DNA of 21,415 bases from CAYXVU01 sp964468725 (GCA_964468725.1 CAYXVU010000095.1:1-21415); one strand, 5' to 3'. Counted from the first letter of the stretch, positions 1 to 8,026 are shown. Translations and numbers: made by a program. The notes: a model not told the origin generated them from the sequence alone.

Positions 1-1
1 G

Positions 2-1480
2 ACGGTCGTTGAGAAACTCAAAGCCGCGTTGGGTGAGAGTGCTGTCTTGACCGAACCGGATGAGTTGATCGTCTACGAATCTGACGCGCTCACATTGCAC
101 AAGAATCGCCCGTCAGCCGTCGTCATCCCTGCGACTGCCGAACAGGTTGCCGCTGCCGTCAAAATTCTCGCCGATGCACACATTCCCTTTACGCCGCGCG
201 GCGCGGGCACGGGGATTTCGGGCGGCGCGGTCTCTTTGCAAGGCGCTGTCATCATTGAACTGGCGCGCCTTAATCGCATACTCGAACTCGATTACGAAAA
301 CCGCATTGCAGTTGTCGAAACCGGCGTCATCAATATCTTTCTCTCACAAGCCACAGCGCCCGACGGCTTTCATTACGCGCCCGACCCGTCGAGTCAGATG
401 GCCTGCACCATCGGCGGCAACGTTGCCGAGAACTCCGGCGGCCCGCACTGTTTGAAGTACGGCATGACGACCAATCACGTGCTGGCGGTTGAAGCCGTAT
501 TGCCGTCCGGCGAGATGATCGCACTCGGCGGCGGCGGGGTTGATCAGCCGGGTTACGATCTGCTCGGCGTCTTCGTCGGCTCCGAAGGCACGCTCGGCAT
601 TGCGACGAAAGCAACGCTCAAACTGACGCGCTTGCCGCAGGCGATCAAAACCCTGCTTGCGGAATTTATGACCGTGACCGACGCCAGCCGCAGCGTCAGC
701 GAAATCATCGCCAGCGGCATTCTGCCCGCCGCATTGGAGATGATCGATCAGGCGACCATCATTGCATTGGAAAATTCGATCTTCAAAGGCGGGTTCCCGA
801 CCGATGTGGCCGCGCTCTTGATTATCGAGCTCGATGGCTTGGTCGCCGGGCTCGATGAGATGGCAGAGCGCGCGGTCGAGGTCTGTCTGCGCAATCACGC
901 GCGCGCCGTGCGGGTAGCCAAAGACGATGCCGAACGGATGAAGATGTGGGCGTCGCGCAAACGCGCATTCGGTGCGATGGGGCGCATCAAAGCTGATTTG
1001 ATGGTGCAAGACGCTGTGATTCCGCGCTCGCGTTTGCCCGAAGTGCTTGATGAGATTTACGCCATCGCCAAACGATACGGGTTGAACATCGCCAATGTCT
1101 TTCACGCGGGGGATGGCAATCTCCATCCGAACATCAGTTTCGACGGGCGCAACCCGGATGAACGGCAACGAGTGGAAGCGGCGTCGAAAGAGATTATGCA
1201 ACTCTGCGTCGCAGTGGGCGGCTCAATCACCGGCGAACACGGCGTCGGGTTTGACAAGATTGAAGCGATGCGGCTGATCTTCTCTGAAAACGACCTCGAC
1301 CGCATGCATGCCGTGCGTGACGTGTTCAACCCGGACGGGCTGTGCAACCCCGGCAAGGTGATTCCGACAACGAAGACTTGTCGCTATTGTGGATTCGGTA
1401 TGGAAGATTTCCGTCATAAACGGCTCACTTCGCATGGTTCAAGCCAACCGGATAACGATCTGCTTGCGGCGCTCGCTTGA
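2..1480 (+). CDS. glcD: Glycolate oxidase FAD-binding subunit GlcD (5' end cut by window edge)
   Basis: This is the catalytic flavin subunit that oxidises glycolate to glyoxylate, working with GlcE and GlcF encoded just downstream. The frame is open to the left edge and the residues before the TTG at 29 (VEKLKAALGE) read like a normal GlcD N-terminus, so I treat the gene as partial rather than starting at 29. Numbering from that TTG, the FAD_binding_4 part shows PRGAGTGISGG (57-66), GGNVAENSGG (129-138) and GSEGTLGI (184-191). The C-terminal FAD-oxidase domain shows HAGDGNLH (359-366), GEHGVG (402-407) and a closing NPGKVIP. The known family is the GlcD/D-lactate dehydrogenase group, and the adjacent glcE and glcF make GlcD the best name. 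One oddity is a C-terminal tail with a CxxC pair (C451, C454) after the usual end. No terminator separates it from the next gene. Confidence 0.93.
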   Translation, partial: TVVEKLKAALGESAVLTEPDELIVYESDALTLHKNRPSAVVIPATAEQVAAAVKILADAHIPFTPRGAGTGISGGAVSLQGAVIIELARLNRILELDYENRIAVVETGVINIFLSQATAPDGFHYAPDPSSQMACTIGGNVAENSGGPHCLKYGMTTNHVLAVEAVLPSGEMIALGGGGVDQPGYDLLGVFVGSEGTLGIATKATLKLTRLPQAIKTLLAEFMTVTDASRSVSEIIASGILPAALEMIDQATIIALENSIFKGGFPTDVAALLIIELDGLVAGLDEMAERAVEVCLRNHARAVRVAKDDAERMKMWASRKRAFGAMGRIKADLMVQDAVIPRSRLPEVLDEIYAIAKRYGLNIANVFHAGDGNLHPNISFDGRNPDERQRVEAASKEIMQLCVAVGGSITGEHGVGFDKIEAMRLIFSENDLDRMHAVRDVFNPDGLCNPGKVIPTTKTCRYCGFGMEDFRHKRLTSHGSSQPDNDLLAALA

Positions 1481-1534
1481 TTACGAAATATCAGTTTGTG
1501 GGCAATCCCTCGCCGTCACCATTGCAGCCTTGCC

Positions 1535-1569
1535 ATCCAAAATCTAAAATCCCCAATCGAAAATCACCA
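1535..1569 (+). repeat. Heptanucleotide tandem repeat, unit ATCNNNA, five copies
   Basis: Five consecutive 7-base units of the form ATCNNNA occupy the end of the 88-bp gap between glcD and the FHA-DUF309 gene. The first two are ATCCAAA and ATCTAAA, and the last ends on the A of the ATG at 1569. The pattern resembles short tandemly repeated repetitive (STRR) heptamers known from some bacterial genomes. It occupies the place where a Shine-Dalgarno sequence would sit, and none is visible there. Confidence 0.6.
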
Positions 1570-2354
1570 TGGCACGCATTCGTTTCGATTCCGGGCCGCG
1601 CGAAGGCGACGCGGTCTTTCTCAGCAAGCCAAAGATGATCTTTGGCAGAGGGCGAACCTGTGATTGCGTCTTGCCGCATCTGACCGTATCGCGCGAGCAC
1701 TTCTACATCGAAAACAATATGGGGAAGTATTTCGTCATCGATCAAGGGAGCAATAACGGAACCTATGTCAACGGCGCGCGCATCGCTTCCTGGATCGAAT
1801 TGAAAGACGGGGACGTGCTGCGCGCCGGGCCGTTTACGATGACCGTCGATTTGGCGATGAGCAAAGAGACTGAGATCGTAACCCGCGCTACGTCGCTCGA
1901 CAAACAGACCGAGATTGTTGAAGTCGGAGACACCGGCAGCACTCCGCTGGCTGCCTTCTCGGCGCATCATCAGCAACTCTACCCGCGCGAATATCTCGAT
2001 GGGATCGATTATTTCAATCAGGAGCGATACTTTGAAGCGCACGAAGCATGGGAAGAAATCTGGATGCGTTCGGAAGGCGAAACCAAACTCTTTTACCAGA
2101 TGTTGATACAGGCAGCGGTCGGATTGCATCACTTTGAGAAAGGAAACTTTCGCGGCGCACGCGGCATGCATCACAATGTCGTAGAGAAAATACCGCGCTT
2201 GCCGGACATCTTTATGTCGCTCGACATCGCCGATTTTGCGCAGCAGTTTCGCGGCTTTTTTGCCGACTTGATGGAAAGGAATGTTGAAGCCGTCGTGGCC
2301 TCTGTCATTGCCAGACCGCGTATTCAACTGATTGCCGATGATGCCAATCGCTAA
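1569..2354 (+). CDS. FHA domain-DUF309 fusion protein
   Basis: The 261-residue protein starts with a forkhead-associated phosphothreonine-binding domain (about 1-95) carrying GRG (26-28), SREH (41-44), NNGTYVNG (62-69) and a closing LKDGDVLRAG. A Thr-rich linker (about 98-135) contains two TEIV motifs. The C-terminal part (about 138-240) matches DUF309, with FEAHEAWEEIW (155-165) and the later helix with LIQAAVGLHHFEKGN. FHA domains bind pThr peptides; the function of DUF309 is not established, and its conserved H/E residues look like a metal or catalytic site. The gene lies between glcD and glcE and its last 14-17 bases overlap the glcE start, so it is probably co-translated with the glycolate oxidase genes. 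No membrane segment is present. The domain calls are firm; the role is unknown. Confidence 0.87.
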   Translation: MARIRFDSGPREGDAVFLSKPKMIFGRGRTCDCVLPHLTVSREHFYIENNMGKYFVIDQGSNNGTYVNGARIASWIELKDGDVLRAGPFTMTVDLAMSKETEIVTRATSLDKQTEIVEVGDTGSTPLAAFSAHHQQLYPREYLDGIDYFNQERYFEAHEAWEEIWMRSEGETKLFYQMLIQAAVGLHHFEKGNFRGARGMHHNVVEKIPRLPDIFMSLDIADFAQQFRGFFADLMERNVEAVVASVIARPRIQLIADDANR

Positions 2355-3621
2355 ACCCGCCTTGCTTGACGCGCTCACCTCTGTTGTCGGGCAAAGTAAT
2401 GTTGCCGAAAACGCGAGCCTGACGATTGATGGCGTGCAACCGGCGATCATTGTCAACCCAGCTTCGGCAACAGAAGTAGCGGCCTGCCTGAAAGTCTGTG
2501 CTGCCGCTAAGGCGACGATCATCCCCGCCGGAGCCGGAACCTGGCTCGAATGCGGCAACCCTGTGCGGCAAGCCGATGTGCTCTTGCGCCTCGAACGCTT
2601 GAGTCGCGTGCTCGAATACAGCCCGCCGGATTTGACGATCACGGTAGAAGCCGGAATCACCTTGTCGGCGTTCAACGACGTTGTGCGCCGCGAGCGACAA
2701 TGGTTGCCGCTCGACCCTGCGGGCGGCAGGTGCGCTTCGTTAGGCGCGATAGTCGCGTGCGCTTCGAGTGGGGCGTTGCGTTGCGGATTCGGCACGCCGC
2801 GCGATTACATCATCGGGCTGAAACTGGCGCACGCAGATGGAACGGAGAGCCGATCAGGCGGCAAGGTGGTAAAGAATGTCGCGGGCTACGATCTCAATAA
2901 ACTCTACATCGGCAGCTACGGCACACTGGCGTTGATTACGGAATTGACTCTCAAACTGCGCCCATTGCCCGAATCGGCGGTCACCCTACTGGCGGCTTCG
3001 CCTGAGCCAAGCCCGCTGGTTCGATTGGCCAAGCAGGCGCTGAAGACTGCCGTATTACCGGCGTCTCTCATTCTGTGTAAAGGGGTCGTGTCGGACAGAC
3101 TCGCTCCGGCATCGAGAGAGTATGTGTTGGCAATTCGCTTCGTTGATAGTGAGGCGGCAGTTCGCCATCAGGTTGAGCAGGTGTTACAGATTGCTGAAGC
3201 GGATTTGCTGACGCAAACAATCGAAGGCCAAGAAGCCGATGCCGTATGGGATGACATCAATGACATGGATGCGCTCGGCGTCAACGCCCTTCGCGTCAGT
3301 GTGCCACTCGCGCAAACGGAGGCTGCTTTCACCCTCTTGATGCAAGAGACGGCGCGGATTACAGCCGATTTTGGAGTCGGTATCTTGCGCGCTTCGTTTG
3401 CCGCTCATGACGAAGGAGCGATTGCTACTATCAATAAACTCCGCACTGTGATGGCTACGTTGGGCGGAAGCTTGATGATCGAGTGTGCGCCTACAGCGGT
3501 TCGAAAAGCTGCCGACGCCTGGGGCGAAGTCGGCGCGACGGCTGATCTGATGCGGGCGGTCAAAACCGCCTTTGATCCCCTGGCTCTGTTGAATCCCGGA
3601 AGGTTTGTCAGCGGAATATAA
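2338..3621 (+). CDS. glcE: Glycolate oxidase subunit GlcE
   Basis: This is a second FAD_binding_4-type subunit of the glycolate oxidase complex. It shows a shortened GlcD-like fold with PAGAGTWLECGNP in the flavin loop, then LDPAGGRCASLGAIVACASSG, a KNVAGYDLNKLYIGSYGTL segment and the closing LLNPGRFVSG. It lacks the HxGDGNxH motif of GlcD, as expected for GlcE. The length (about 427 residues) is somewhat above the usual 350. The start is uncertain among TTG 2332, ATG 2338 and ATG 2341; I chose the first ATG. All three overlap the end of the FHA-DUF309 gene, and no clear Shine-Dalgarno sequence is visible, which suggests translational coupling. It is followed after 3 bases by glcF. Confidence 0.92.
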   Translation: MMPIAKPALLDALTSVVGQSNVAENASLTIDGVQPAIIVNPASATEVAACLKVCAAAKATIIPAGAGTWLECGNPVRQADVLLRLERLSRVLEYSPPDLTITVEAGITLSAFNDVVRRERQWLPLDPAGGRCASLGAIVACASSGALRCGFGTPRDYIIGLKLAHADGTESRSGGKVVKNVAGYDLNKLYIGSYGTLALITELTLKLRPLPESAVTLLAASPEPSPLVRLAKQALKTAVLPASLILCKGVVSDRLAPASREYVLAIRFVDSEAAVRHQVEQVLQIAEADLLTQTIEGQEADAVWDDINDMDALGVNALRVSVPLAQTEAAFTLLMQETARITADFGVGILRASFAAHDEGAIATINKLRTVMATLGGSLMIECAPTAVRKAADAWGEVGATADLMRAVKTAFDPLALLNPGRFVSGI

Positions 3622-3624
3622 TTC

Positions 3625-4947
3625 ATGACCATGACGCTTGAAACGGTAAAACCGACAGATTCTCTAGCGGTGCGACTCGACCAATACAATGATGCGTTGT
3701 TGACCTGCGTTCATTGTGGACTGTGTTTGCCCTCGTGTCCGACTTATCGCCAACTGGGGAACGAAAACGACTCACCGCGCGGGCGAATCTATTTGATGCG
3801 TTCGCTTGCCGAAGGACACTTGGCGATGGGCGACGCCTTTGCTTCGCACATAGACCTCTGCTTAGGTTGTCGCGCCTGCGAGACGGCATGCCCTTCAGGT
3901 GTGCCATACGGGCATCTGCTCGAAGCGGCGCGTGTTCAGGTAGCTGAAAGCCCTTCACGAAGGCGCTCCGGGGCGGAGTTAGTTGTACGGTTGTTGCTCA
4001 ATCAAGTCTTCGCTCGCACTTGGCTGCTACGTATGGTGATGGCGATGGCGCGATGGGTTCGGGATAGCGGTTTGGCGCAGTTGGCTTTTGACGATGTCGG
4101 GCTGAGCGGACGCCTGCGATTTGCACTCGCTTTACTCTTGGCAACCCGCACGCCGCCTGTGCAAACAGAGAATCGCGCAACGGATGCGAGCGACAACGGG
4201 CAACCAATAAAGCACCAGGTCGCGCTGCTACGCGGCTGTGTTATGGAAGGCCTATTCGCGGAAACCAATCGCGCCACCGAACGTGTATTGGCGCGCATCG
4301 GTTGCGAAACGATTGAAACAAACGGCCATGTCTGCTGCGGAGCCTTGCCCGCGCATGCAGGGCAGTTGGAGACGGCGAAAGCGTTAGCGCGGCAGAATAT
4401 TGCCGCCTTTCTGTCCAGCGGTTGCGAACACCTCATCGTGAATTCTGCGGGCTGCGGCGCTGCCATGAAAGAGTACAAAGAGTTGCTCGCCGATGACAGC
4501 GAGTGGGCGGAACGCGCAGCCGAAGTGAGCGCAAAAGTGCGCGATGTTTCCGAGTTCCTCGCCGAGATCGGCATCGCCGCCCCCGGCAAAGAGCTTCGTC
4601 GTTGCGTAGCATACGATGCACCCTGCCACTTGCTGCACGCTCAAAAAATTGCCGACGCGCCGTTTGTCTTGTTAAGGCAGATTCCCGGCCTCACATTAGT
4701 CCCCCTCGTTGGATCGGAAGTATGTTGCGGCGGCGCTGGCATCTATAACCTGCAACACGAAGAGTTGAGCCAAAAAATCTTGTCTGACAAAATAACCAAT
4801 ATCAAAGCGTGTGCTGTAGATACGGTGGTCACGGCCAACCCCGGTTGCCTGATGCAAATTGGTGCAGGTCTACGGCTCGCAGGGCTTGAGGTTGACGTGA
4901 TTCATCCTATTGAACTTCTCGACGCTGCTTATCAAGGAGAAGTCTAG
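3625..4947 (+). CDS. glcF: Glycolate oxidase iron-sulfur subunit GlcF
   Basis: This subunit is the electron-transfer partner of GlcD/GlcE, presumably passing electrons to membrane quinone. Two [4Fe-4S] ferredoxin motifs are complete: C28-C31-C34-C38 followed by Pro, and C79-C82-C85-C89 followed by Pro. Two cysteine-rich CCG domains follow, seen as NGHVCCGALPAHAG with NSAGCG, and as YDAPCHLLHAQ with VCCGGAGIYNL and NPGCLMQI. The length of 440 residues is slightly over the usual 407. The start is ATG 3625 or ATG 3631; the first leaves a 3-base gap after glcE, so the genes are in one operon. No frame damage is visible. I see no terminator downstream, so the next small gene may be read through. 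Confidence 0.94.
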   Translation: MTMTLETVKPTDSLAVRLDQYNDALLTCVHCGLCLPSCPTYRQLGNENDSPRGRIYLMRSLAEGHLAMGDAFASHIDLCLGCRACETACPSGVPYGHLLEAARVQVAESPSRRRSGAELVVRLLLNQVFARTWLLRMVMAMARWVRDSGLAQLAFDDVGLSGRLRFALALLLATRTPPVQTENRATDASDNGQPIKHQVALLRGCVMEGLFAETNRATERVLARIGCETIETNGHVCCGALPAHAGQLETAKALARQNIAAFLSSGCEHLIVNSAGCGAAMKEYKELLADDSEWAERAAEVSAKVRDVSEFLAEIGIAAPGKELRRCVAYDAPCHLLHAQKIADAPFVLLRQIPGLTLVPLVGSEVCCGGAGIYNLQHEELSQKILSDKITNIKACAVDTVVTANPGCLMQIGAGLRLAGLEVDVIHPIELLDAAYQGEV

Positions 4948-4971
4948 TAATGCGGGCGGTGAGATAACGCG

Positions 4972-5403
4972 ATGCGAGTCAAGAGAGCCATCGTCATCGG
5001 ATTCCTATTCGTGTTGAGTTACGGACTATCAGCCGTTGCCGAGCGGCAGGAAGCGTACGGCTCGGAAGTCCGCGAGTTTTTGCGGCTAATGCAGCACGAA
5101 GAGAACGAGTTGGAGTTTCAAATACAACATAACGAAATCTCTCGCAAAGATTATACGCGCGCTAAACATCGGATTACCCTGATGCGGGAAACCGTGCTGG
5201 ATATAGTGAGGAAGTCGGGAGCGGACATTGTGCCGGAATTGCATATTGTCACCTCAGCCGAGTTGGATCAGGTATTGGATGGCGGGCTAAAATCTCTGCG
5301 TGGCGTCAAGGCTGGCAGCATCGTCGAAGAGCGGTGGCGCTATTTGGGGCGCGCGACGCGCGGCGAGATTTTCTACATTTTTGAGAGAATACGGAAAAAG
5401 TAG
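4972..5403 (+). CDS. Small exported protein of unknown function
   Basis: This protein has 143 residues. The N-terminus (about 1-22) has the basic start MRVKR, a hydrophobic core and a likely signal-peptidase site near SAVAE, so it is probably exported. The mature part is charged and helical (about 28-75, rich in Glu, Arg and Lys), followed by a short alpha/beta-looking segment ending in RGEIFYIFERIRKK. I do not recognise a family. It begins 24 bases after glcF in the same direction and may be the last gene of that transcript. Shine-Dalgarno support is weak. The reading frame, signal peptide and non-overlap with other genes make it a real gene, but its role is open. Confidence 0.72.
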   Translation: MRVKRAIVIGFLFVLSYGLSAVAERQEAYGSEVREFLRLMQHEENELEFQIQHNEISRKDYTRAKHRITLMRETVLDIVRKSGADIVPELHIVTSAELDQVLDGGLKSLRGVKAGSIVEERWRYLGRATRGEIFYIFERIRKK

Positions 5404-5415
5404 CGGGCAAAACTG

Positions 5416-5443
5416 TTGACAATCAGCGATTCCTGACTAACAT
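5416..5443 (+). promoter_or_regulatory. Candidate sigma-70 promoter upstream of the pilT-like gene
   Basis: A perfect TTGACA at 5416-5421 is followed after 16 bases by TAACAT (5438-5443, 4 of 6 matches to the -10 consensus). It lies about 115 bases before the pilT-like start and just after the preceding stop codon, which fits an independent transcript. Confidence 0.45.
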
Positions 5444-5557
5444 CTAGCGAGACCCTCAACGACGAGAAGAATTGGTTTTTGGCTGCCCCTCTACGCCTCC
5501 CCAACGGGCCAATCCGCCCCTTAAACCGTGCATTGAACCAGATGAAGGAATGACTCC

Positions 5558-6733
5558 ATGTCCACTTTTAACTTCTCCCAAGCCATACAAAGTATGCTTG
5601 CGGTTTCGAGCAAAATATCGGACTTGATCTTTTCGCCCGGTCGCCCTCCTCAAGTCGAATTGATCGGCAAACTCACGCCCGTGCCCTTGCCAGGACTAGA
5701 GATGCTCACTCCGTCGCACACCGCCGCCATTGCCAAAGCTCTGGTTGCGAATAATAAGACGGCGGAAAAATCACTCGATGAGCACGGCTCGGCTGATGTC
5801 TCGTTTTCGCTCAGCGGGTTGTCACGATTTCGCGTCAACGTCTTCAAGCAACGCGGCACATACGCCATCATTATGCGCGTCATTCCGAACGAGATTCCAT
5901 CTTTTGAAGATTTGGGGTTGCCGTCGGTTTTAACGGAAGTCGCTGAGATGAAAAATGGCGTCGTTTTGTTGACCGGACCGACCGGTTCAGGAAAATCTTC
6001 GACGCTTGCTGCCATCATTGATCTAATCAACGCCACCAAGTATTACCACATCGTCACCATCGAAGACCCAATTGAGTTTATGCATCGGCATAAAAAGTCC
6101 ACCGTGCATCAACGCGAACTGCACTCCGATACTTCGACCTTCGCTTATGCCTTGCGCGCTGCGTTGCGCCAAGCTCCGAAGGTGATACTAGTCGGCGAGA
6201 TTCGTGACCTCGAAACCGTCGAAGTGGCTCTGGAAGCCTCTGAGACCGGACACCTCGTGCTTTCGACTCTGCATACGACGGACGCCGTCAAGACGGTGGA
6301 ACGCTTGATCGGTATGTTCCCCAAAAGTCAGGAGCATATTATTCGCATTCGTCTCTCTGCGGCATTCAAGTTCATCGTTTCGCAACGCTTGATTCCACGT
6401 CTGGATGGCAGAGGGCGGGTTGCCGCCATTGAGATTCTCAAATCCACCTCGCGTACGCGCGAGTACATTGAAAAAGGCGAGCGCGAAGGCAAGTCGCTCT
6501 ATGATGCCATGCGCGATGGTAGCCTCGACGGCATGCAGGTCTTCGATGAAGTTATTGAGCGGATGATTCGCGAAGAGGTGATTTCGCTCGAAGATGGGTT
6601 GGCTTATGCAACCAACCGACAAAACCTCTTATTGCAACTCTCCGATTATGGAACCGGCTCGCTGACGGAGGAGACGCAAAAGGAGAACAAAAGCGGGTTC
6701 CTCCGCGATGGCAAGACCGGATTCCTCAGTTAA
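5558..6733 (+). CDS. PilT-family type IV pilus retraction ATPase
   Basis: This is a hexameric secretion-superfamily ATPase that would drive pilus disassembly from the inner membrane base. Features in the 391 residues are an N-terminal PAS-like part, Walker A GPTGSGKSS (140-148), the Asp box TIEDPIEF (167-174), Walker B VILVGEIRD (209-217) and the His box HLVLSTLHT (232-240). GAAGGA at 5544-5549 lies 8 bases before the ATG. Some positions depart from textbook PilT: PKVILVGE in place of PDVILVGE, and the C-terminal AIRNLIRE retraction motif is poorly matched by SRTREYIEKGE (298-308). That leaves room for a PilU-like or other PilT paralogue role. The C-terminus ends with an acidic-to-basic tail unlike the core. 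No other pilus gene is in the window. Confidence 0.86.
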   Translation: MSTFNFSQAIQSMLAVSSKISDLIFSPGRPPQVELIGKLTPVPLPGLEMLTPSHTAAIAKALVANNKTAEKSLDEHGSADVSFSLSGLSRFRVNVFKQRGTYAIIMRVIPNEIPSFEDLGLPSVLTEVAEMKNGVVLLTGPTGSGKSSTLAAIIDLINATKYYHIVTIEDPIEFMHRHKKSTVHQRELHSDTSTFAYALRAALRQAPKVILVGEIRDLETVEVALEASETGHLVLSTLHTTDAVKTVERLIGMFPKSQEHIIRIRLSAAFKFIVSQRLIPRLDGRGRVAAIEILKSTSRTREYIEKGEREGKSLYDAMRDGSLDGMQVFDEVIERMIREEVISLEDGLAYATNRQNLLLQLSDYGTGSLTEETQKENKSGFLRDGKTGFLS

Positions 6734-6789
6734 GGGGCGCGAGAAAATCGGTCTTCTTGCGAGTGAACTTCGATAGAAACTCATCTACT

Positions 6790-6835
6790 GATGGGTAGGG
6801 CAGCAAGCGATTGATGCGTCGCTTTCGTGCCCATC
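6790..6835 (+). other. Nested hairpin downstream of the pilT-like gene
   Basis: An outer stem GATGGG (6790-6795) pairs with CCCATC (6830-6835), and an inner stem AGCGA (6806-6810) pairs with TCGCT (6819-6823). There is no T-tract after it, so it is not a standard intrinsic terminator. It could be a 3'-UTR structure. An 8-bp hairpin (6738-6761, with one G-U pair) sits just after the pilT-like stop. Confidence 0.3.
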
Positions 6836-6982
6836 GGTTTCATCTACATCTCGTTTCGACTGCGCCATGATTTCCCTAAAACAGTTGCCCGATGGCGGTC
6901 AGGCTGACGCTGTTTTCTCCTCTGCCGATAAGGTGTGGTAGACTCGCTGCGTTCATAACTCGTGATCGGCAAGCGAACTCTT

Positions 6983-7633
6983 ATGCGTGCAACACGAATT
7001 GCCATCTCCGGCTTCTCTTCTAACGTCGGTAAGACAACTTTGTTGTGCGACCTGTTGCGCCGTACAACTGACTGGGAAGCCATCAAGATTTCTCGCGGGC
7101 ATTATCGTTCCTGCGGCAAAGACCCCGCTGCTTGTTGTGTCAGTCCATTGCTCGGTGACCAGCCCCTCATCTTGCAAGGCCGCGCCAACACCTTCGCGCC
7201 GGGAAAAGACACGGGTCGCTATTGGGAAGCCGGTGCGGCAGAGGTGCAATGGGTGATCTGTACCAGCGAACAGGTTGAGGCCGGTGTCAATCGCGCCCTT
7301 GCGCGCGTCACGCATCAAGGCGTATTTCTTGAAGGAACCAGCTTTTTGAAAGCGGTGGCCGTCGATTATTCTGTCATGGTCATGCGTAAGGAGAAGAGGG
7401 AAATCAAATCATCGGCAGTCGGAGTGTTCCATCGCATTGACGCGATCTTTATGAGCGAACAGCGAGACGCCAAATTTCTGCCGATTCTCAACCGACGCTT
7501 GCAACAACGCGGAATCCGGTTGGAGGATGTCAAAATTTTTTATGCCGATGAGATTGACAGATTGGCAGCAGAGATAGGCCAAATCCATCAAGCGCGCTTG
7601 GCTGTAGACAAGAAACTACCCATCCCAAAGTAG
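6983..7633 (+). CDS. MobB-like P-loop nucleotide-binding protein with a cysteine cluster
   Basis: The 216-residue protein has an N-terminal strand and a P-loop SGFSSNVGKTTL (9-20). Five residues lie between the first Gly and GKT, as in the BioD/CobQ/MobB (SIMIBI) group. It continues with AIKISRGHY and APGKDTGRYWEAGAAEV, which match the MobB pattern of an IK..H segment followed by GKDxxRxxxAGA. MobB binds GTP and aids insertion of the guanine dinucleotide into molybdenum cofactor; that this protein does so is only an inference. Between the two motifs lies a segment with a C-x7-CC pattern (SCGKDPAACC) that I do not associate with ordinary MobB and that could hold a metal. The ATG 6983 is preferred because it places the P-loop directly after the first strand; an in-frame GTG lies at 6962. 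No mo-cofactor gene is nearby. Confidence 0.7.
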   Translation: MRATRIAISGFSSNVGKTTLLCDLLRRTTDWEAIKISRGHYRSCGKDPAACCVSPLLGDQPLILQGRANTFAPGKDTGRYWEAGAAEVQWVICTSEQVEAGVNRALARVTHQGVFLEGTSFLKAVAVDYSVMVMRKEKREIKSSAVGVFHRIDAIFMSEQRDAKFLPILNRRLQQRGIRLEDVKIFYADEIDRLAAEIGQIHQARLAVDKKLPIPK

Positions 7634-7673
7634 TAACGAAGCCAATGCACTGACCTAAATCGTAGGGGCTGTT

Positions 7674-7694
7674 GGTCGGACACCCTGTGCGACC
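7674..7694. other. Hairpin between convergent genes
   Basis: GGTCG and CGACC arms with an inner CAC/GTG pairing (GA bulge, CCT loop) lie between the convergent MobB-like gene and the 100-residue minus-strand gene. The symmetric position suggests a shared transcription end, but T-tracts are absent. Confidence 0.25.
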
Positions 7695-7705
7695 TTCGCC
7701 GCCGA

Positions 7706-8008
7706 TCAGGTAATCAAGGTCAGTAAGTCTTCAGAAATCTCTTCTTCTGACAACCCCTGCTCAAGATAGCGGGTGGTGCGATCAGACGCCAGCAACTGTA
7801 GAAAGACTTCTTGTGTCAAGGAGTCCAAGTCTGCTCGACCAGGATTCGGGATCGTTGAGAGAAGGCGAAAAATTTTCAACCAAATTTGCTCAGAGTCTTC
7901 TGCCAGCAATAGATGCTGCCAGGATTGGCACGAATGCGCTAGGTGAGAGGCCGTAACGGCACTCGCACCGGAACTTCGGGCAATCAGGGTGAGGGGGTCT
8001 GTTGCCAT
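7706..8008 (-). CDS. Small protein of unknown function with a sigma-region-2-like segment
   Basis: This is a 100-residue protein starting MATDPLTLIARSS. The Shine-Dalgarno AGGAG (8016-8020 on the plus strand) lies 7 bases before the ATG at 8008; the tandem ATG at 8011 is only 4 bases away, so the second is preferred. The protein is predicted helical and soluble. The stretch LDSLTQEVFLQLLASDR (about residues 62-78) resembles the DLTQEVFL signature of ECF sigma factor region 2, but no region 4 or full region 2 is present, so I would not call it a sigma factor. The end has an acidic QGLSEEEISEDLL helix. It stands alone, with a 12-bp palindrome just upstream. Function unknown. Confidence 0.6.
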   Translation of the reverse strand: MATDPLTLIARSSGASAVTASHLAHSCQSWQHLLLAEDSEQIWLKIFRLLSTIPNPGRADLDSLTQEVFLQLLASDRTTRYLEQGLSEEEISEDLLTLIT

Positions 8009-8026
8009 CATGTTTCTCCTGCTTTA

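Noticed and set aside
344..1201. Long minus-strand open frame (285 residues) inside glcD
   Set aside because: It lies fully antisense to a gene with all GlcD motifs, has no ribosome-binding site and its translation is low in recognisable motifs.
1491..2795. Minus-strand open frame of 434 residues across the FHA-DUF309 gene and glcE
   Set aside because: It is antisense to two well-supported genes; codon-bias shadow of a GC-rich third position.
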